DNA of 64,000 nucleotides from UMGS1590 sp900552455 (GCA_963931105.1 OZ007004.1:992001-1056000); one strand, 5' to 3'; positions 30,846-40,115 are shown, counted from the stretch's first letter. Made by a program: numbers and translations. Notes: generated by a model not told the origin, from the sequence alone.

Positions 30846-31757
30846 TTGTTCTATCTACTTGGTATTTTGGCGGGGTGCTGCCTGCCGCTGCAAACGAGTG
30901 CGAACGCGCGGCTCAATGGGCGTACGGGCTCGCCGTACAGTGCAGCGTTTATTTCGTTTGTCGTTGGGCTGGTGTTCCTGGCGTTTCTCCTGATTGTGAC
31001 CGGCGAAGGGATCATGCTGCCGTGGGGCACGCTGTTCACGCTGCCGTGGTGGATCTGGCTCGGCGGAGTCTGCGGCACGATCTTTCTGACGCTGAATATT
31101 TTGCTCTTTCCGCGCGTCGGCAGTGTGCAGACGGTGGTGCTGCCGACGCTGGGGCAGATCCTCATGGGGCTTTTGGTCGATCATTTCGGCCTTTTCCAGG
31201 GCGTGCAGTCGTCGCTCACGGCAACGCGTGCGATCGGCGCAGTGCTCGTGATTATCGGTGTTGTGCTGGTGGCCGTCGCGAAAAAAGGCGGTGCCGGTGC
31301 GGCGTCTCGCGGCGGCGGACTGGTGCTCTGGCAGATCGTCGGCGTGCTGGCGGGGATGCTCTCGGCGACGCAGACGGCGGTCAACGGCACGCTGGGGCGC
31401 GAGATCGATTCTCCGCTGCAGGCGTCACTGCTCAGTTTTATCGTGGGCACGGTGCTGTTGGCGCTGATCTCGTTTTTCATGCGCGGCGCCAAGGGTGAGC
31501 AGATCCCTGGCAATCGTCCATGGTGGATGTGGATCGGCGGTGCGCTGGGCGCGCTCTATGTGCTTGCGAATGTGGTCATCAGCGGCGCCATTGGCACGGG
31601 CTTGAGCGTGATCATTCTGCTGGTTGGCGCGACGGCTGGCGGTCTTGTCGTCGATCATTTCGGCATTCTCGGTGCGCAGCGCGATGCGCTGAGCGCAAAA
31701 AAGCTTGTTGGCATTGTGATCATGATCGCAGGCGCTGCAGCCATCAATCTTTTCTGA
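30846..31757 (+). CDS. DMT family transporter, two DUF606 (YdcZ) repeats
   Basis: A 303-residue inner-membrane protein built from two similar five-helix halves of the YdcZ (DUF606) type. The internal repeat is visible as LPLQTSANARLNGRTGSPYSAA near 15 and SATQTAVNGTLGREIDSPLQAS near 172, and as VDHFGLFQG against VDHFGILGA. Full-length two-repeat forms of this family act as small-molecule exporters of unknown substrate. TTG at 30846 has AGGGGGA upstream; upstream in-frame ATG at 30750 overlaps the end of the previous unit and is rejected. Monocistronic. Confidence 0.87.
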   Translation: MFYLLGILAGCCLPLQTSANARLNGRTGSPYSAAFISFVVGLVFLAFLLIVTGEGIMLPWGTLFTLPWWIWLGGVCGTIFLTLNILLFPRVGSVQTVVLPTLGQILMGLLVDHFGLFQGVQSSLTATRAIGAVLVIIGVVLVAVAKKGGAGAASRGGGLVLWQIVGVLAGMLSATQTAVNGTLGREIDSPLQASLLSFIVGTVLLALISFFMRGAKGEQIPGNRPWWMWIGGALGALYVLANVVISGAIGTGLSVIILLVGATAGGLVVDHFGILGAQRDALSAKKLVGIVIMIAGAAAINLF

Positions 31758-31762
31758 TCGGG

Positions 31763-31797
31763 AAAACCGGCTCTGACGTTTCGTTGGAGCCGGTTTT
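31763..31797 (+). terminator. terminator of the DUF606 gene
   Basis: AAAACCGGCTC (31763-31773) pairs with GAGCCGGTTTT (31787-31797), followed by GTTATTTG. Confidence 0.8.
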
Positions 31798-31918
31798 GTT
31801 ATTTGCGAGATTTTTTTGAAAGAATAAACAATATTTATTTTTATATATTATGAAACGGGTGTGTTATAACAGCAGATAGAATGGCCATTCTGTTTGAAAT
31901 AAAAAGGAGGAATCATTT

Positions 31919-33391
31919 ATGGCTACATTCATCATTGGGCTCGTGATCCTTTTCGTAGGCGCTGCGATCTACGGAAAGTTCTGCGAGCACGTCTTCGGTC
32001 CGGATGATCGCCAGACGCCTGCGTACACAAAGCAGGACGGCGTTGACTACGTACCGATGCGCGGCTGGAAAAACAGCCTCATCAATTTGCTCAACATTGC
32101 CGGTACCGGCCCGATCCTGGGACCGATCCAGGGGATCCTGTTCGGACCGATCGCGTTCATCACGATCCCGATCGGCAACATCATCGGCGGTGCGATGCAC
32201 GATTATTTCTCGGGCATGATCTGCCTGCGCGACGGCGGCACCCAGATGCCGGACATGATCCGCAAATATTCCAACAAAGGCGTCTACACCATCTACCAGA
32301 TCTTCTGCAGCCTGCTGCTGCTTTTGGTTGGCGCGGTCTTCATCTACACACCTGGCGATATTGCGGCAACACAGGTCTTTGGTTTTGACGGCGCAGCAAC
32401 ATCTGTATCGACGTGGGTCATCTACGGAGTTATCTTCGTTTATTATCTCATCGCGACCCTCTTCCCGATCGACCAGATCATCGGCCGCATTTATCCAATC
32501 TTCGGCGCGATCCTGCTCTTCTCTGCGATCGGCGTGTTCATTGGGATCTTTGTCAAAGATTTTCCACTGCTCAATCTCTGGGACGACTGGAATGGCGCGA
32601 TCTTCGCATACGGCGATTATTTTGACGCCAACCACTTCATTCCGATTTTCTTCATTACTGTTGCCTGCGGTATTCTCTCCGGCTTCCACTCCACGCAGAC
32701 GGCGATCATCAGCCGTACGATGAAGAGCGAACGCCAGGGCCGCATGACTTTCTACAACATGATGATCCTCGAAGGCTTCATCGCCATGGTCTGGGCAGCT
32801 GGCGCCATGGGCGCGTACAACCTCGGTCTGCAGGAAGCGAATGCGTCGCTGGCCACCGGCACCATCGGTATCGTCTGCAAATATGTCCTCGGCAACGTCG
32901 GCGGCATCATCGCGCTGATCGGTGTCATCGTGCTGCCGATCACCTCTGGCGACACAGCGCTGCGCGCACTGCGTATGACCATCGCTGACGCCTTCCACAT
33001 CGACCAGAAATCGATGAGCAAGCGCGTCACCCTCGCGGCTGTCATTTTTGCGCTCGTCGCTGTCATTCTCGTCGTCGCCAAGAGCAACCCTGACGGCTTC
33101 AACATTCTCTGGCGTTACTTCGCATGGTCCAACCAGACGCTGTCGCTCTTCGCATTCCTGGCGATCACCATCTGGATGTTTGAAACCGGCCGCGGCAAAT
33201 ATGCCTGGATGCCGCTCATCCCTGGCACCTGGTACACGTTCGTCACCGTGACCTATATTATGAATGCACAGATCGGCTTCCATGTTCCATGGGCCGGCGC
33301 CTATGCCATCGGTGTCGTTGCTGCTGCCGCTTACTGTCTCATTCTCGTTTGGTACGGCAAAAAACGCTCCGCAGCGAAAGCGAAAAAATAA
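31919..33391 (+). CDS. cstA: carbon starvation protein CstA-like transporter
   Basis: A 490-residue polytopic membrane protein of the CstA family, short form, with about 13-14 membrane segments. The signature NLLNIAGTGPILGPIQG lies near residue 57, followed by GNIIGGAMHDYFSGMI near 81 and HSTQTAIISRTMKSERQGR near 258. Family members carry pyruvate or peptides; here pyruvate is attractive with lutABC and ackA nearby, but this is inference. AAAGGAGG lies eight bases before the ATG. The promoter region (31798-31918) is strongly AT-rich. Codon use is strongly biased, suggesting high expression. Confidence 0.9.
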   Translation: MATFIIGLVILFVGAAIYGKFCEHVFGPDDRQTPAYTKQDGVDYVPMRGWKNSLINLLNIAGTGPILGPIQGILFGPIAFITIPIGNIIGGAMHDYFSGMICLRDGGTQMPDMIRKYSNKGVYTIYQIFCSLLLLLVGAVFIYTPGDIAATQVFGFDGAATSVSTWVIYGVIFVYYLIATLFPIDQIIGRIYPIFGAILLFSAIGVFIGIFVKDFPLLNLWDDWNGAIFAYGDYFDANHFIPIFFITVACGILSGFHSTQTAIISRTMKSERQGRMTFYNMMILEGFIAMVWAAGAMGAYNLGLQEANASLATGTIGIVCKYVLGNVGGIIALIGVIVLPITSGDTALRALRMTIADAFHIDQKSMSKRVTLAAVIFALVAVILVVAKSNPDGFNILWRYFAWSNQTLSLFAFLAITIWMFETGRGKYAWMPLIPGTWYTFVTVTYIMNAQIGFHVPWAGAYAIGVVAAAAYCLILVWYGKKRSAAKAKK

Positions 33392-33399
33392 TTTCTCTC

Positions 33400-33433
33400 C
33401 TGCTTCGCATCGCAAAATGCGGAGCAGTTTTTT
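33400..33433 (+). terminator. terminator of the cstA-like gene
   Basis: CTGCTTCGCAT (33400-33410) pairs with ATGCGGAGCAG (33417-33427), then TTTTTT. Confidence 0.92.
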
Positions 33434-33497
33434 CGCTGGGAGATTTTGCTGGAAAATCTTTGTGAGATCTGGCGAAAATGCTTTTTTGCACCCAGAC

Positions 33498-33547
33498 TTG
33501 ACAGGCTGCCTTTGCGGTGCTATCCTACAACTGATGACACAGTGTCA
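33498..33547 (+). promoter_or_regulatory. promoter and autoregulatory palindrome of the TetR gene
   Basis: TTGACA (33498-33503), 17 bases, TATCCT (33521-33526). Right at the expected transcription start is the perfect palindrome TGACACAGTGTCA (33535-33547), a likely operator for the TetR protein itself. Confidence 0.75.
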
Positions 33548-33571
33548 AGCGCACGACGAGGAGGAAACGAT

Positions 33572-34210
33572 ATGCCAAGAGGATCAGAAGCATTGACACA
33601 GGCGCGACGTGAGGAGATCATCAATGCCTGTGCGCAACTCTACGAAACCATGGGATTTAAGGATGTGACGATCAAGGAGATCGGCAAGATCACGAGCTTC
33701 ACCCGCACATCGATCTACAATTATTTCCAGACAAAAGAGGAGATCTTTCTTGCACTCATCGGGCGCGAGTTTGATCTTTGGAGCGATGCGCTGGAGCAGG
33801 CGCTTGCCGAGGAACAGACGCTCGATCGCGCGCGCCTGGCAGAAATTCTCGCGGACACACTTTCTGCGCGTACGCTGATGCTGAAGATCCTTTCGATGAA
33901 TATGTTTGAGATCGAAGAAAACAGCAGTGTGGAGCAGCTCACAGCATTCAAGCGCACGTTCGGCCGTTCGTTTGCGTGCGTCGACGCGCTTTTGGCGAAA
34001 GCTGCGCCAGAGCTCGACGCTGCTGCGCGCCGCGCGTTTGCGTATTCGTTCTTCCCGTTCATGTACGGCATTTATCCGTACACCGCCGTGACGGAAAAAC
34101 AGCGAGCAGCGATGGATGCCATCGGTTTTGACTACAGCGTGTACACCGTTCGCACGCTGATCCAGCAAACTGCGCAGCTGCTTCTCGCTGGAACAACGCC
34201 GAAAAATTGA
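33572..34210 (+). CDS. TetR/AcrR family transcriptional regulator
   Basis: A 212-residue regulator. The N-terminal helix-turn-helix is clear: RREEIINACAQLYETMGFKD, then VTIKEIGKITSFTRTSIYNYFQTKEE at residues about 29-54. The rest is a helical ligand-binding and dimer domain. The start at 33572 follows GAGGAGG; upstream ATG at 33446 is in the promoter region. The palindromic site in its own promoter suggests autorepression. It faces the same way as cstA and is separated from it by a terminator, so a role in cstA control is possible but not shown. Ligand unknown. Confidence 0.88.
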   Translation: MPRGSEALTQARREEIINACAQLYETMGFKDVTIKEIGKITSFTRTSIYNYFQTKEEIFLALIGREFDLWSDALEQALAEEQTLDRARLAEILADTLSARTLMLKILSMNMFEIEENSSVEQLTAFKRTFGRSFACVDALLAKAAPELDAAARRAFAYSFFPFMYGIYPYTAVTEKQRAAMDAIGFDYSVYTVRTLIQQTAQLLLAGTTPKN

Positions 34211-34235
34211 GAAGCTTGGCGACGCCCGGAACGTT

Positions 34236-34264
34236 TTGACAGATATTTTGAGTGCTCGTAAAAT
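34236..34264 (+). promoter_or_regulatory. promoter of a candidate small RNA
   Basis: TTGACA (34236-34241), 17 bases, TAAAAT (34259-34264). GTGCTC (34252-34257) and GAGCAC (34267-34272) form an inverted repeat across the -10 box and a second TAAGAGCAC follows at 34285. Confidence 0.7.
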
Positions 34265-34270
34265 AAGAGC

Positions 34271-34337
34271 ACTTTTGCAACGGATAAGAGCACATGAAAC
34301 AGCCAGCGCTTGGGAATAGAGCGCTGGCTGTTTTTGG
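34271..34337 (+). ncRNA. candidate small RNA of about 65 nt
   Basis: The stretch between a consensus promoter and a perfect terminator has no start codon with a ribosome binding site. The terminator stem pairs AAACAGCCAGCGCT (34297-34310) with AGCGCTGGCTGTTT (34320-34333) and ends in TTTTT. No homology recognised. This and the uvrB promoter account for the 34211-34516 gap. Confidence 0.5.
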
Positions 34338-34437
34338 TGATTTGCGAGAGAATGGGCGCCGAAAAATCGCTGCGAAAGATCAGTGGCTGCTCAGCGTAAA
34401 AAGCATGATTTTTTGTCGCCAGAATATATGAGAAGCA

Positions 34438-34466
34438 TTGTCACACATTTGAAAATGGCTTATACT
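34438..34466 (+). promoter_or_regulatory. promoter of uvrBA
   Basis: TTGTCA (34438-34443), 17 bases, TATACT (34461-34466). No clear LexA box was recognised next to it. Confidence 0.75.
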
Positions 34467-34516
34467 ATAGGGATGGAAACAAATATGAACGATCATACAG
34501 GACAGGGGTGAACGAC

Positions 34517-36493
34517 ATGGCAGATTTTGAATTGGTGGCGCCATTTCAGCCGACGGGCGACCAGCCGGAGGCGATCGAGGCGCTGTTTGAAGGATTGAAT
34601 CTGGGCTACCATCGGCAGACGCTTTTGGGCGTTACAGGCAGCGGCAAAACGTTCACGATGGCGAATCTGATCGCCAAGGCGAATCGGCCGGCGCTGATCT
34701 TTGAGCCGAACAAAACGCTGGCAGCGCAGCTTTACAGTGAGTTCAAGGCGTTTTTTCCGAACAACGCTGTGGAATATTTTGTCAGCTATTACGATTATTA
34801 CCAGCCGGAGGCTTACGTTGCCTCGACGGATACCTATATCGAAAAGGACGCGCAGATCAACGAAACGATCGAAAAGCTGCGCCACTCGGCGACGGCGTCG
34901 CTTTTGGAGCGTCGCGATGTCATCATCATCGCGTCGGTCAGCTGCATTTATGGCCTGGGTTCGCCGGAGTTCTACAAAAACGAGGTGCTGAACCTGCGTC
35001 CGGGCCAGGAAGTGGAGCGCGACGATGTGCTGCGCAAGCTGATCGAGATCCAGTACGAGCGCAACGACGTCGATTTTAAGCGCGGCACGTTTCGTGTGCG
35101 CGGCGACTGTGTCGAGGTTATGCCGGCGTCGTCGAGCGAGTGCGGGATCCGCATCGAATTTTTCGGTGACGAGGTAGATCGCATCGCAGAATTTGACTAT
35201 CTCACCGGCAAGATCATCGGCGATCGCTCGCATGTGGCGATCTATCCGAACACCCACTATGTCACCGATCCGGAATATCTCGACACGGCGATCGCCAACA
35301 TCGAGCAGGAGCTGGAAGAGCGCCTGGCTGAATTCAAGGCGGAGGGCAAGCTTTTGGAAGCGCAGCGTCTGGAGCAGCGCACGCGCTACGATCTGGAAAT
35401 GCTGCGCGAGGTGGGCTATTGTTCCGGCGTCGAAAACTACGCGCGTCCGCTGTCCGGCCGTGCACCAGGCAGCACGCCGGACACGCTCCTGGATTTCTTC
35501 CCGTCGGATTTCATCACCTTCATCGACGAGAGCCACGTGGCGGTGCCACAGATCGGCGGCATGTTCGCCGGCGACCGCTCGCGCAAGGAAAATCTCGTTG
35601 AACATGGTTTTCGTCTGCCGTCGGCGCTGGACAACCGTCCGCTCCATTTTGAGGAATTTGAGGAGAAGGTGCACCAGACGATCTATGTGTCAGCAACGCC
35701 AGGCGATTATGAGCTCCAGCACAGCCAGCAGGTTGTGGAGCAGATCATCCGCCCAACGGGGCTTCTGGATCCGACCATCGAGATCCATCCGATCGCCGGG
35801 CAGATCGACGATCTCATCGATCGCGTGCGTGGGCGCATTGTGCGCGACGAGCGTGTGCTCGTGACAACGCTGACCAAGCGCATGGCGGAGGACCTCACAG
35901 ATTATCTGGTGAACGCGGGCATCGCTGCGCGCTATCTGCATTCTGAGATCAAGGCGCTGGAGCGTATGGAGATCTTGCGCGATCTGCGTCTCGGCGAATT
36001 TGACGTGCTCGTGGGCATCAATCTGCTGCGCGAAGGGCTCGACTTGCCGGAGGTTTCTCTCGTGGCGATCATCGATGCCGACAAGGAAGGATTTCTGCGC
36101 AGCGAGCGCTCGATGATCCAGACCGTCGGTCGCGCTGCCCGCAATGCACATGGCGAGGTCATCATGTACGCCGATGTGATCACTGGCAGCATGCAGCGCA
36201 CCATCGACGAGACCGCGCGCCGTCGCGACAAGCAGATGGCGTACAACAAAGCGCATGGCATCGTGCCGCAAACGGTGCGCAAGGATGTGCGCGAGGACAT
36301 CTCGCCGCTCAAAGCCGTGGCCGAAGACGCGCCGCAATATCTCACGCGCGATGTGCCGGCCGATGCCAAGGGGCGCAAGCAGCATCTGATGCTGCTGGAA
36401 AAGGCCATGAAGGATGCCGCCAAGAATCTCGAGTTCGAGATCGCAGCAGAGCTGCGTGACGAGATCCGTCGTATTGAAGCAATGGACAAATAA
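34517..36493 (+). CDS. uvrB: excinuclease ABC subunit B
   Basis: A 658-residue helicase-like subunit that verifies DNA damage and, with UvrA and UvrC, starts nucleotide excision repair. Order: Walker A GVTGSGKTFTMA near 38, the beta-hairpin region with YYDYYQPEAYVA near 92, DEE(S/H)-type box FIDESHVAVPQIG near 338, helicase motifs with TLTKRMAEDLT near 451 and GINLLREGLDLPEVSL near 504, QTVGRAARN near 537, and the C-terminal UVR motif that binds UvrC (LEKAMKDAAKNLEFEIA near 628). The ATG at 34517 fits AGGGGTG spacing better than GTG at 34508. Twelve bases before uvrA. Confidence 0.97.
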   Translation: MADFELVAPFQPTGDQPEAIEALFEGLNLGYHRQTLLGVTGSGKTFTMANLIAKANRPALIFEPNKTLAAQLYSEFKAFFPNNAVEYFVSYYDYYQPEAYVASTDTYIEKDAQINETIEKLRHSATASLLERRDVIIIASVSCIYGLGSPEFYKNEVLNLRPGQEVERDDVLRKLIEIQYERNDVDFKRGTFRVRGDCVEVMPASSSECGIRIEFFGDEVDRIAEFDYLTGKIIGDRSHVAIYPNTHYVTDPEYLDTAIANIEQELEERLAEFKAEGKLLEAQRLEQRTRYDLEMLREVGYCSGVENYARPLSGRAPGSTPDTLLDFFPSDFITFIDESHVAVPQIGGMFAGDRSRKENLVEHGFRLPSALDNRPLHFEEFEEKVHQTIYVSATPGDYELQHSQQVVEQIIRPTGLLDPTIEIHPIAGQIDDLIDRVRGRIVRDERVLVTTLTKRMAEDLTDYLVNAGIAARYLHSEIKALERMEILRDLRLGEFDVLVGINLLREGLDLPEVSLVAIIDADKEGFLRSERSMIQTVGRAARNAHGEVIMYADVITGSMQRTIDETARRRDKQMAYNKAHGIVPQTVRKDVREDISPLKAVAEDAPQYLTRDVPADAKGRKQHLMLLEKAMKDAAKNLEFEIAAELRDEIRRIEAMDK

Positions 36494-36505
36494 CAGAGGA
36501 GAATT

Positions 36506-39334
36506 ATGGCAGAAAATACCATTCGGATCCGCGGCGCGCGGGTCCATAACCTGAAAAATATCGATCTTGACATTCCACGCGACAAGCTCGTTGTGATGAC
36601 GGGCCTGTCCGGGTCGGGAAAATCGTCGCTGGCGTTCGACACCATCTACGCCGAAGGCCAGCGCCGTTATGTTGAATCTCTGTCCAGCTACGCGCGCCAG
36701 TTTTTAGGACAGATGGACAAACCAGACGTCGACGAGATCTCCGGGCTTTCGCCGGCGATCTCGATCGACCAGAAAACCACCAGCCGCAATCCGCGTTCCA
36801 CCGTCGGTACCGTCACCGAGATCTACGATTATCTGCGCCTGCTTTACGCGCGCATCGGCGTGCCGCACTGCCCAAAATGCGGCAAGGAGATCCATCAGCA
36901 GTCGATCGACCAGATGGTGGACCAGGTCATGGCGCTGGAGCCCGGCACGCGCCTGCATATTCTCGCGCCAGTCGTGCAGAATCGCAAGGGCGAGTTCAAG
37001 CAGTATTTCGAGCAGCTGCGCAAGAGCGGCTATGTGCGCGTGCGCGTTGACGGCGAAGTGCGCGATCTTTCGGAAGATATCGTGCTGAAAAAGAACAACA
37101 AGCATTATATTGAAGTCGTCGTCGACCGCATCAAATTAAAAGAGGGCGTCGAGAGCCGCCTCACCGGCTCCATGCAGGCAGCGCTCGATCTCGCCGAAGG
37201 ACAGGTCTGGGTGGATGCTGGCGGCGAGATGCTACGCTTCAGCGAGCATTTTGCCTGCCTCGATTGCGGCATTTCCATGCCGGAGCTCACGCCGCAGCTT
37301 TTTTCCTTCAACAATCCCCTTGGCGCCTGCGAAACTTGCAGCGGCCTTGGCGAGGTCATGAGCTTTGACCTTGATCTCATCATCCCGGATAAGAGCAAGA
37401 GCCTCAACGAGGGCGCGCTGGCGCCATGGCGTCGCGGCGCCATCTCCAACTATTACGAGCAGCTCATGTTCAGCCTCACCGACAAGCTCGGCATCGATCG
37501 CGACACGCCGTGGAAGGATCTGCCGAAGGAGCAGCAGGACATCATCCTCTATGGCGGCGACCATCCGACAGTGAACTTTCATTATATCAATATGTTCGGC
37601 GAGGAAAAAGTTTATCGCAAGGCGTACGAAGGGCTGATCCCAAATCTCGAGCGTCGTCGTGTGGAAACGCACAGCGAATCGAGCATGGAAATGCTCGAAG
37701 GCTTCATGCGCACCGACCGCTGCCCGAGCTGTAAAGGGCGTCGTCTGCGCCCGGAAGCGCTGGCCGTCACCGTCGGCGGCAAAGCCATCTGGGAAGTCTG
37801 CGACATGACCATCGTCGAAGCCCTCGATTTTTTTGAGCACATCGAGCTCACAGAGCGCCAGCTTTTCATCGGCCGGCTGATCCTGAAGGAAATTTCTGAG
37901 CGCCTGCGTTTCCTCGTGAACGTTGGGCTTACCTATCTCACCCTTTCCCGTGCGGCAGGCACCCTCTCTGGCGGCGAAGCCCAGCGTATCCGTCTCGCCA
38001 CACAGATCGGCAGCGGGCTGGTGGGCGTGCTCTACATCCTCGACGAGCCATCCATCGGGCTGCATCAGCGCGACAATGAAAAGCTCATCGCTACGCTCAA
38101 GCACATGCGCGATCTTGGCAACACCGTCATCGTCGTCGAGCACGACGAAGACACCATGCGCGCTGCCGATTTCATCGTCGACATCGGGCCGCGCGCTGGT
38201 GCTGGTGGCGGCGAAGTCGTGGCGGCTGGCACGCCAGAAGAAGTTGCCGCCTGCGAGGATTCCATCACCGGCGCTTATCTCGCCGGCCGCAAGCGCATCG
38301 CCGTTCCGGAAACGCGTCGGCCGATCGACAAGAAACGCATGCTCAAGGTTGTCGGTGCGCGGGAAAACAATCTTAAAAATCTCACCGTCAGCTTTCCACT
38401 CGGCGTGCTGACCTGCGTCACCGGCGTCAGCGGCAGCGGCAAGAGTACCCTCGTCAACGAGATCCTCTACAAAGGCCTCGCGCGTCAGATCTATCCACAG
38501 TATAAAGGCGTTCCCGGCAAGCATCGCGCCATTGAAGGCGCAGATCAGATCGACAAGATCATCAACATCGACCAAAGCCCGATCGGTCGCACGCCGCGCT
38601 CCAACCCAGCCACCTACACCGGCGCTTTCGACCAGATCCGCGCGCTTTTCGCCAAGACCAAGGAAGCGCAGCTGCGCGGCTACAAAGCCGGACGCTTCTC
38701 CTTCAACGTCAAGGGCGGACGCTGCGAAGCCTGCAAGGGCGACGGCATCATCAAGATCGAGATGCATTTTCTGCCTGATGTTTACGCGCCGTGCGAAGTC
38801 TGCAAAGGCAAGCGTTATAACCGCGAAACCCTCGAAGTCACCTATCGCGGCAAAAATATTTCTGAAGTCCTCGATATGACCGTCGACGAAGCCGTCGAAT
38901 TTTTCGAGAACATCCCAGCCGTCTACAATAAGATCAAAACCATTCAGGACGTCGGCCTCGGCTACATCAAGCTCGGCCAGCCAGCCACGACGCTTTCCGG
39001 CGGTGAGGCGCAGCGCGTCAAGCTCGCCACCGAGCTTTCCAAGCGTCCGACCGGTAAAACCCTTTACATCCTCGACGAACCAACCACCGGCCTGCACACC
39101 GAGGACATCGCCAGCCTGCTGCAGGTGCTCGGCCGTCTCGTCGATAACGGCGAAAGCATGATCATCATCGAGCACAACCTCGACGTCATCAAATGCGCCG
39201 ATTACATCGTCGATCTCGGCCCAGAAGGAGGCAGTGGCGGCGGGCGCGTCGTCGCAACCGGCACACCGGAAGCCATCGCCGCCTGCCCGGATTCCTACAC
39301 AGGCCAGTTTCTGAAACCCCTGTTGGCACGGTAA
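36506..39334 (+). CDS. uvrA: excinuclease ABC subunit A
   Basis: A 942-residue damage-sensing ATPase of nucleotide excision repair, full length for the family. First ATP site GLSGSGKSSLAFDT near 33, followed by YVESLSSYARQFLGQMDKP; zinc module 1 around CPKCGK near 125; CLDCG and CETCSGLGE near 250-280; first signature LSGGEAQRIRLATQIGSG near 490; second ATP site GVSGSGKSTLVNEILYKG near 640; zinc module with CEACKGDG and CEVCKGKRYN near 740; second signature LSGGEAQRVKLATELSKR near 832. Ribosome binding site AGAGGAG lies six bases upstream. Co-transcribed with uvrB. Confidence 0.97.
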   Translation: MAENTIRIRGARVHNLKNIDLDIPRDKLVVMTGLSGSGKSSLAFDTIYAEGQRRYVESLSSYARQFLGQMDKPDVDEISGLSPAISIDQKTTSRNPRSTVGTVTEIYDYLRLLYARIGVPHCPKCGKEIHQQSIDQMVDQVMALEPGTRLHILAPVVQNRKGEFKQYFEQLRKSGYVRVRVDGEVRDLSEDIVLKKNNKHYIEVVVDRIKLKEGVESRLTGSMQAALDLAEGQVWVDAGGEMLRFSEHFACLDCGISMPELTPQLFSFNNPLGACETCSGLGEVMSFDLDLIIPDKSKSLNEGALAPWRRGAISNYYEQLMFSLTDKLGIDRDTPWKDLPKEQQDIILYGGDHPTVNFHYINMFGEEKVYRKAYEGLIPNLERRRVETHSESSMEMLEGFMRTDRCPSCKGRRLRPEALAVTVGGKAIWEVCDMTIVEALDFFEHIELTERQLFIGRLILKEISERLRFLVNVGLTYLTLSRAAGTLSGGEAQRIRLATQIGSGLVGVLYILDEPSIGLHQRDNEKLIATLKHMRDLGNTVIVVEHDEDTMRAADFIVDIGPRAGAGGGEVVAAGTPEEVAACEDSITGAYLAGRKRIAVPETRRPIDKKRMLKVVGARENNLKNLTVSFPLGVLTCVTGVSGSGKSTLVNEILYKGLARQIYPQYKGVPGKHRAIEGADQIDKIINIDQSPIGRTPRSNPATYTGAFDQIRALFAKTKEAQLRGYKAGRFSFNVKGGRCEACKGDGIIKIEMHFLPDVYAPCEVCKGKRYNRETLEVTYRGKNISEVLDMTVDEAVEFFENIPAVYNKIKTIQDVGLGYIKLGQPATTLSGGEAQRVKLATELSKRPTGKTLYILDEPTTGLHTEDIASLLQVLGRLVDNGESMIIIEHNLDVIKCADYIVDLGPEGGSGGGRVVATGTPEAIAACPDSYTGQFLKPLLAR

Positions 39335-39352
39335 AATGTGGGGAAATAATGA

Positions 39353-39397
39353 AATGTAGCTAGGAATACGATAAAACAGTCGTATAATTACTACATT
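39353..39397 (+). promoter_or_regulatory. nested inverted repeats around a -10-like box
   Basis: AATGTAG (39353-39359) and CTACATT (39391-39397) flank ATACGA and TCGTAT, which surround TATAAT. A second TATAAT lies near 39416. Probably the regulated promoter of the 39486 gene. Confidence 0.5.
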
Positions 39398-39485
39398 CCG
39401 CACCTTTATAGGTTATAATAAAAATACTCATACAATACTTTCCTACTTTTTATATCAATATTGCAGTTGAAAGGAGGCCTTTGTG

Positions 39486-39920
39486 ATGGCTATTCGTGCT
39501 GCGTTGTTAGAGCCAGCGAGAAGCTGCTCTGCACATCTTGATGAACTGATCAAGAAACTTCGCGAGATCAAAGTCAGCGGTTGTCTCAACATCTTCTCCT
39601 ATTCTTCAGGACAGAATGAGATCAATCGTGAAGCAGGCGCCGAAGTGCGCGCCCTGCTCGATCAGGCGACTGCCGATTTCGATGAGTTCCAGAAAGGGCT
39701 CGAAGAGGACAAAGAATGGCATGAATGCTTCAGCAATCCTGCATTCTATGAACGCTCCATTGCGATCATCGGTGAGCGTTTGCATGCTGTGGATCTGTCC
39801 AAGCATATCCTCTCGATTATCACTCAGCTGGAAAACATCAGCAACAATATGAATGGCACGTTGGAGACCTTCGTGGAATTCTCCTGCGTGGATGGTCCGA
39901 TCGATCCGATCCGTAAGTGA
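39486..39920 (+). CDS. helical protein of unknown function
   Basis: A 144-residue soluble protein, probably all-helical and acidic. The first 30 residues contain LEPARSCSAHLDELIKKL, then a middle with NREAGAEVRALLDQATADFDEFQ and a C-terminal part ENISNNMNGTLETFVEFSC. No membrane segment, signal or known motif. ATG at 39486 has AAAGGAGG eight bases upstream. It lies alone between uvrA and a tRNA cluster, behind a promoter with nested inverted repeats, so it may respond to a dedicated regulator. No function is suggested. Confidence 0.7.
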   Translation: MAIRAALLEPARSCSAHLDELIKKLREIKVSGCLNIFSYSSGQNEINREAGAEVRALLDQATADFDEFQKGLEEDKEWHECFSNPAFYERSIAIIGERLHAVDLSKHILSIITQLENISNNMNGTLETFVEFSCVDGPIDPIRK

Positions 39921-39961
39921 CCACCGCGTGCCGACGTATACATCGGCATGGCAATTCCTGG

Positions 39962-39990
39962 TTGACATGTCATGAAACCACCTTTATAAT
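39962..39990 (+). promoter_or_regulatory. tRNA-Ser promoter
   Basis: Perfect TTGACA (39962-39967), 17 bases, perfect TATAAT (39985-39990), 15 bases before tRNA-Ser(UGA). Confidence 0.92.
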
Positions 39991-40004
39991 TAAAGGTGCT
40001 TTCT

Positions 40005-40091
40005 GGAGGGGTGTCCGAGCGGTTTAAGGAGGCGGTCTTGAAAACCGTTGAATCTTTGCGGGTTCCGTGGGTTCGAATCCCACCTCCTCCG
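40005..40091 (+). tRNA. tRNA-Ser (anticodon TGA)
   Basis: An 87-base class II tRNA with long variable arm. Acceptor GGAGGGG pairs with CTCCTCC, anticodon loop CTTGAAA with TGA at 40039-40041, T-arm GTGGG-TTCGAAT-CCCAC. CCA is not encoded. Confidence 0.97.
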
Positions 40092-40115
40092 TTGTAAAAA
40101 ATGTGAAAAAATCGC

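Noticed and set aside
37232..39403. 723-residue open frame antisense to uvrA
   Set aside because: A product of GC-rich codon bias; no ribosome binding site or family pattern, and uvrA on the other strand is complete.
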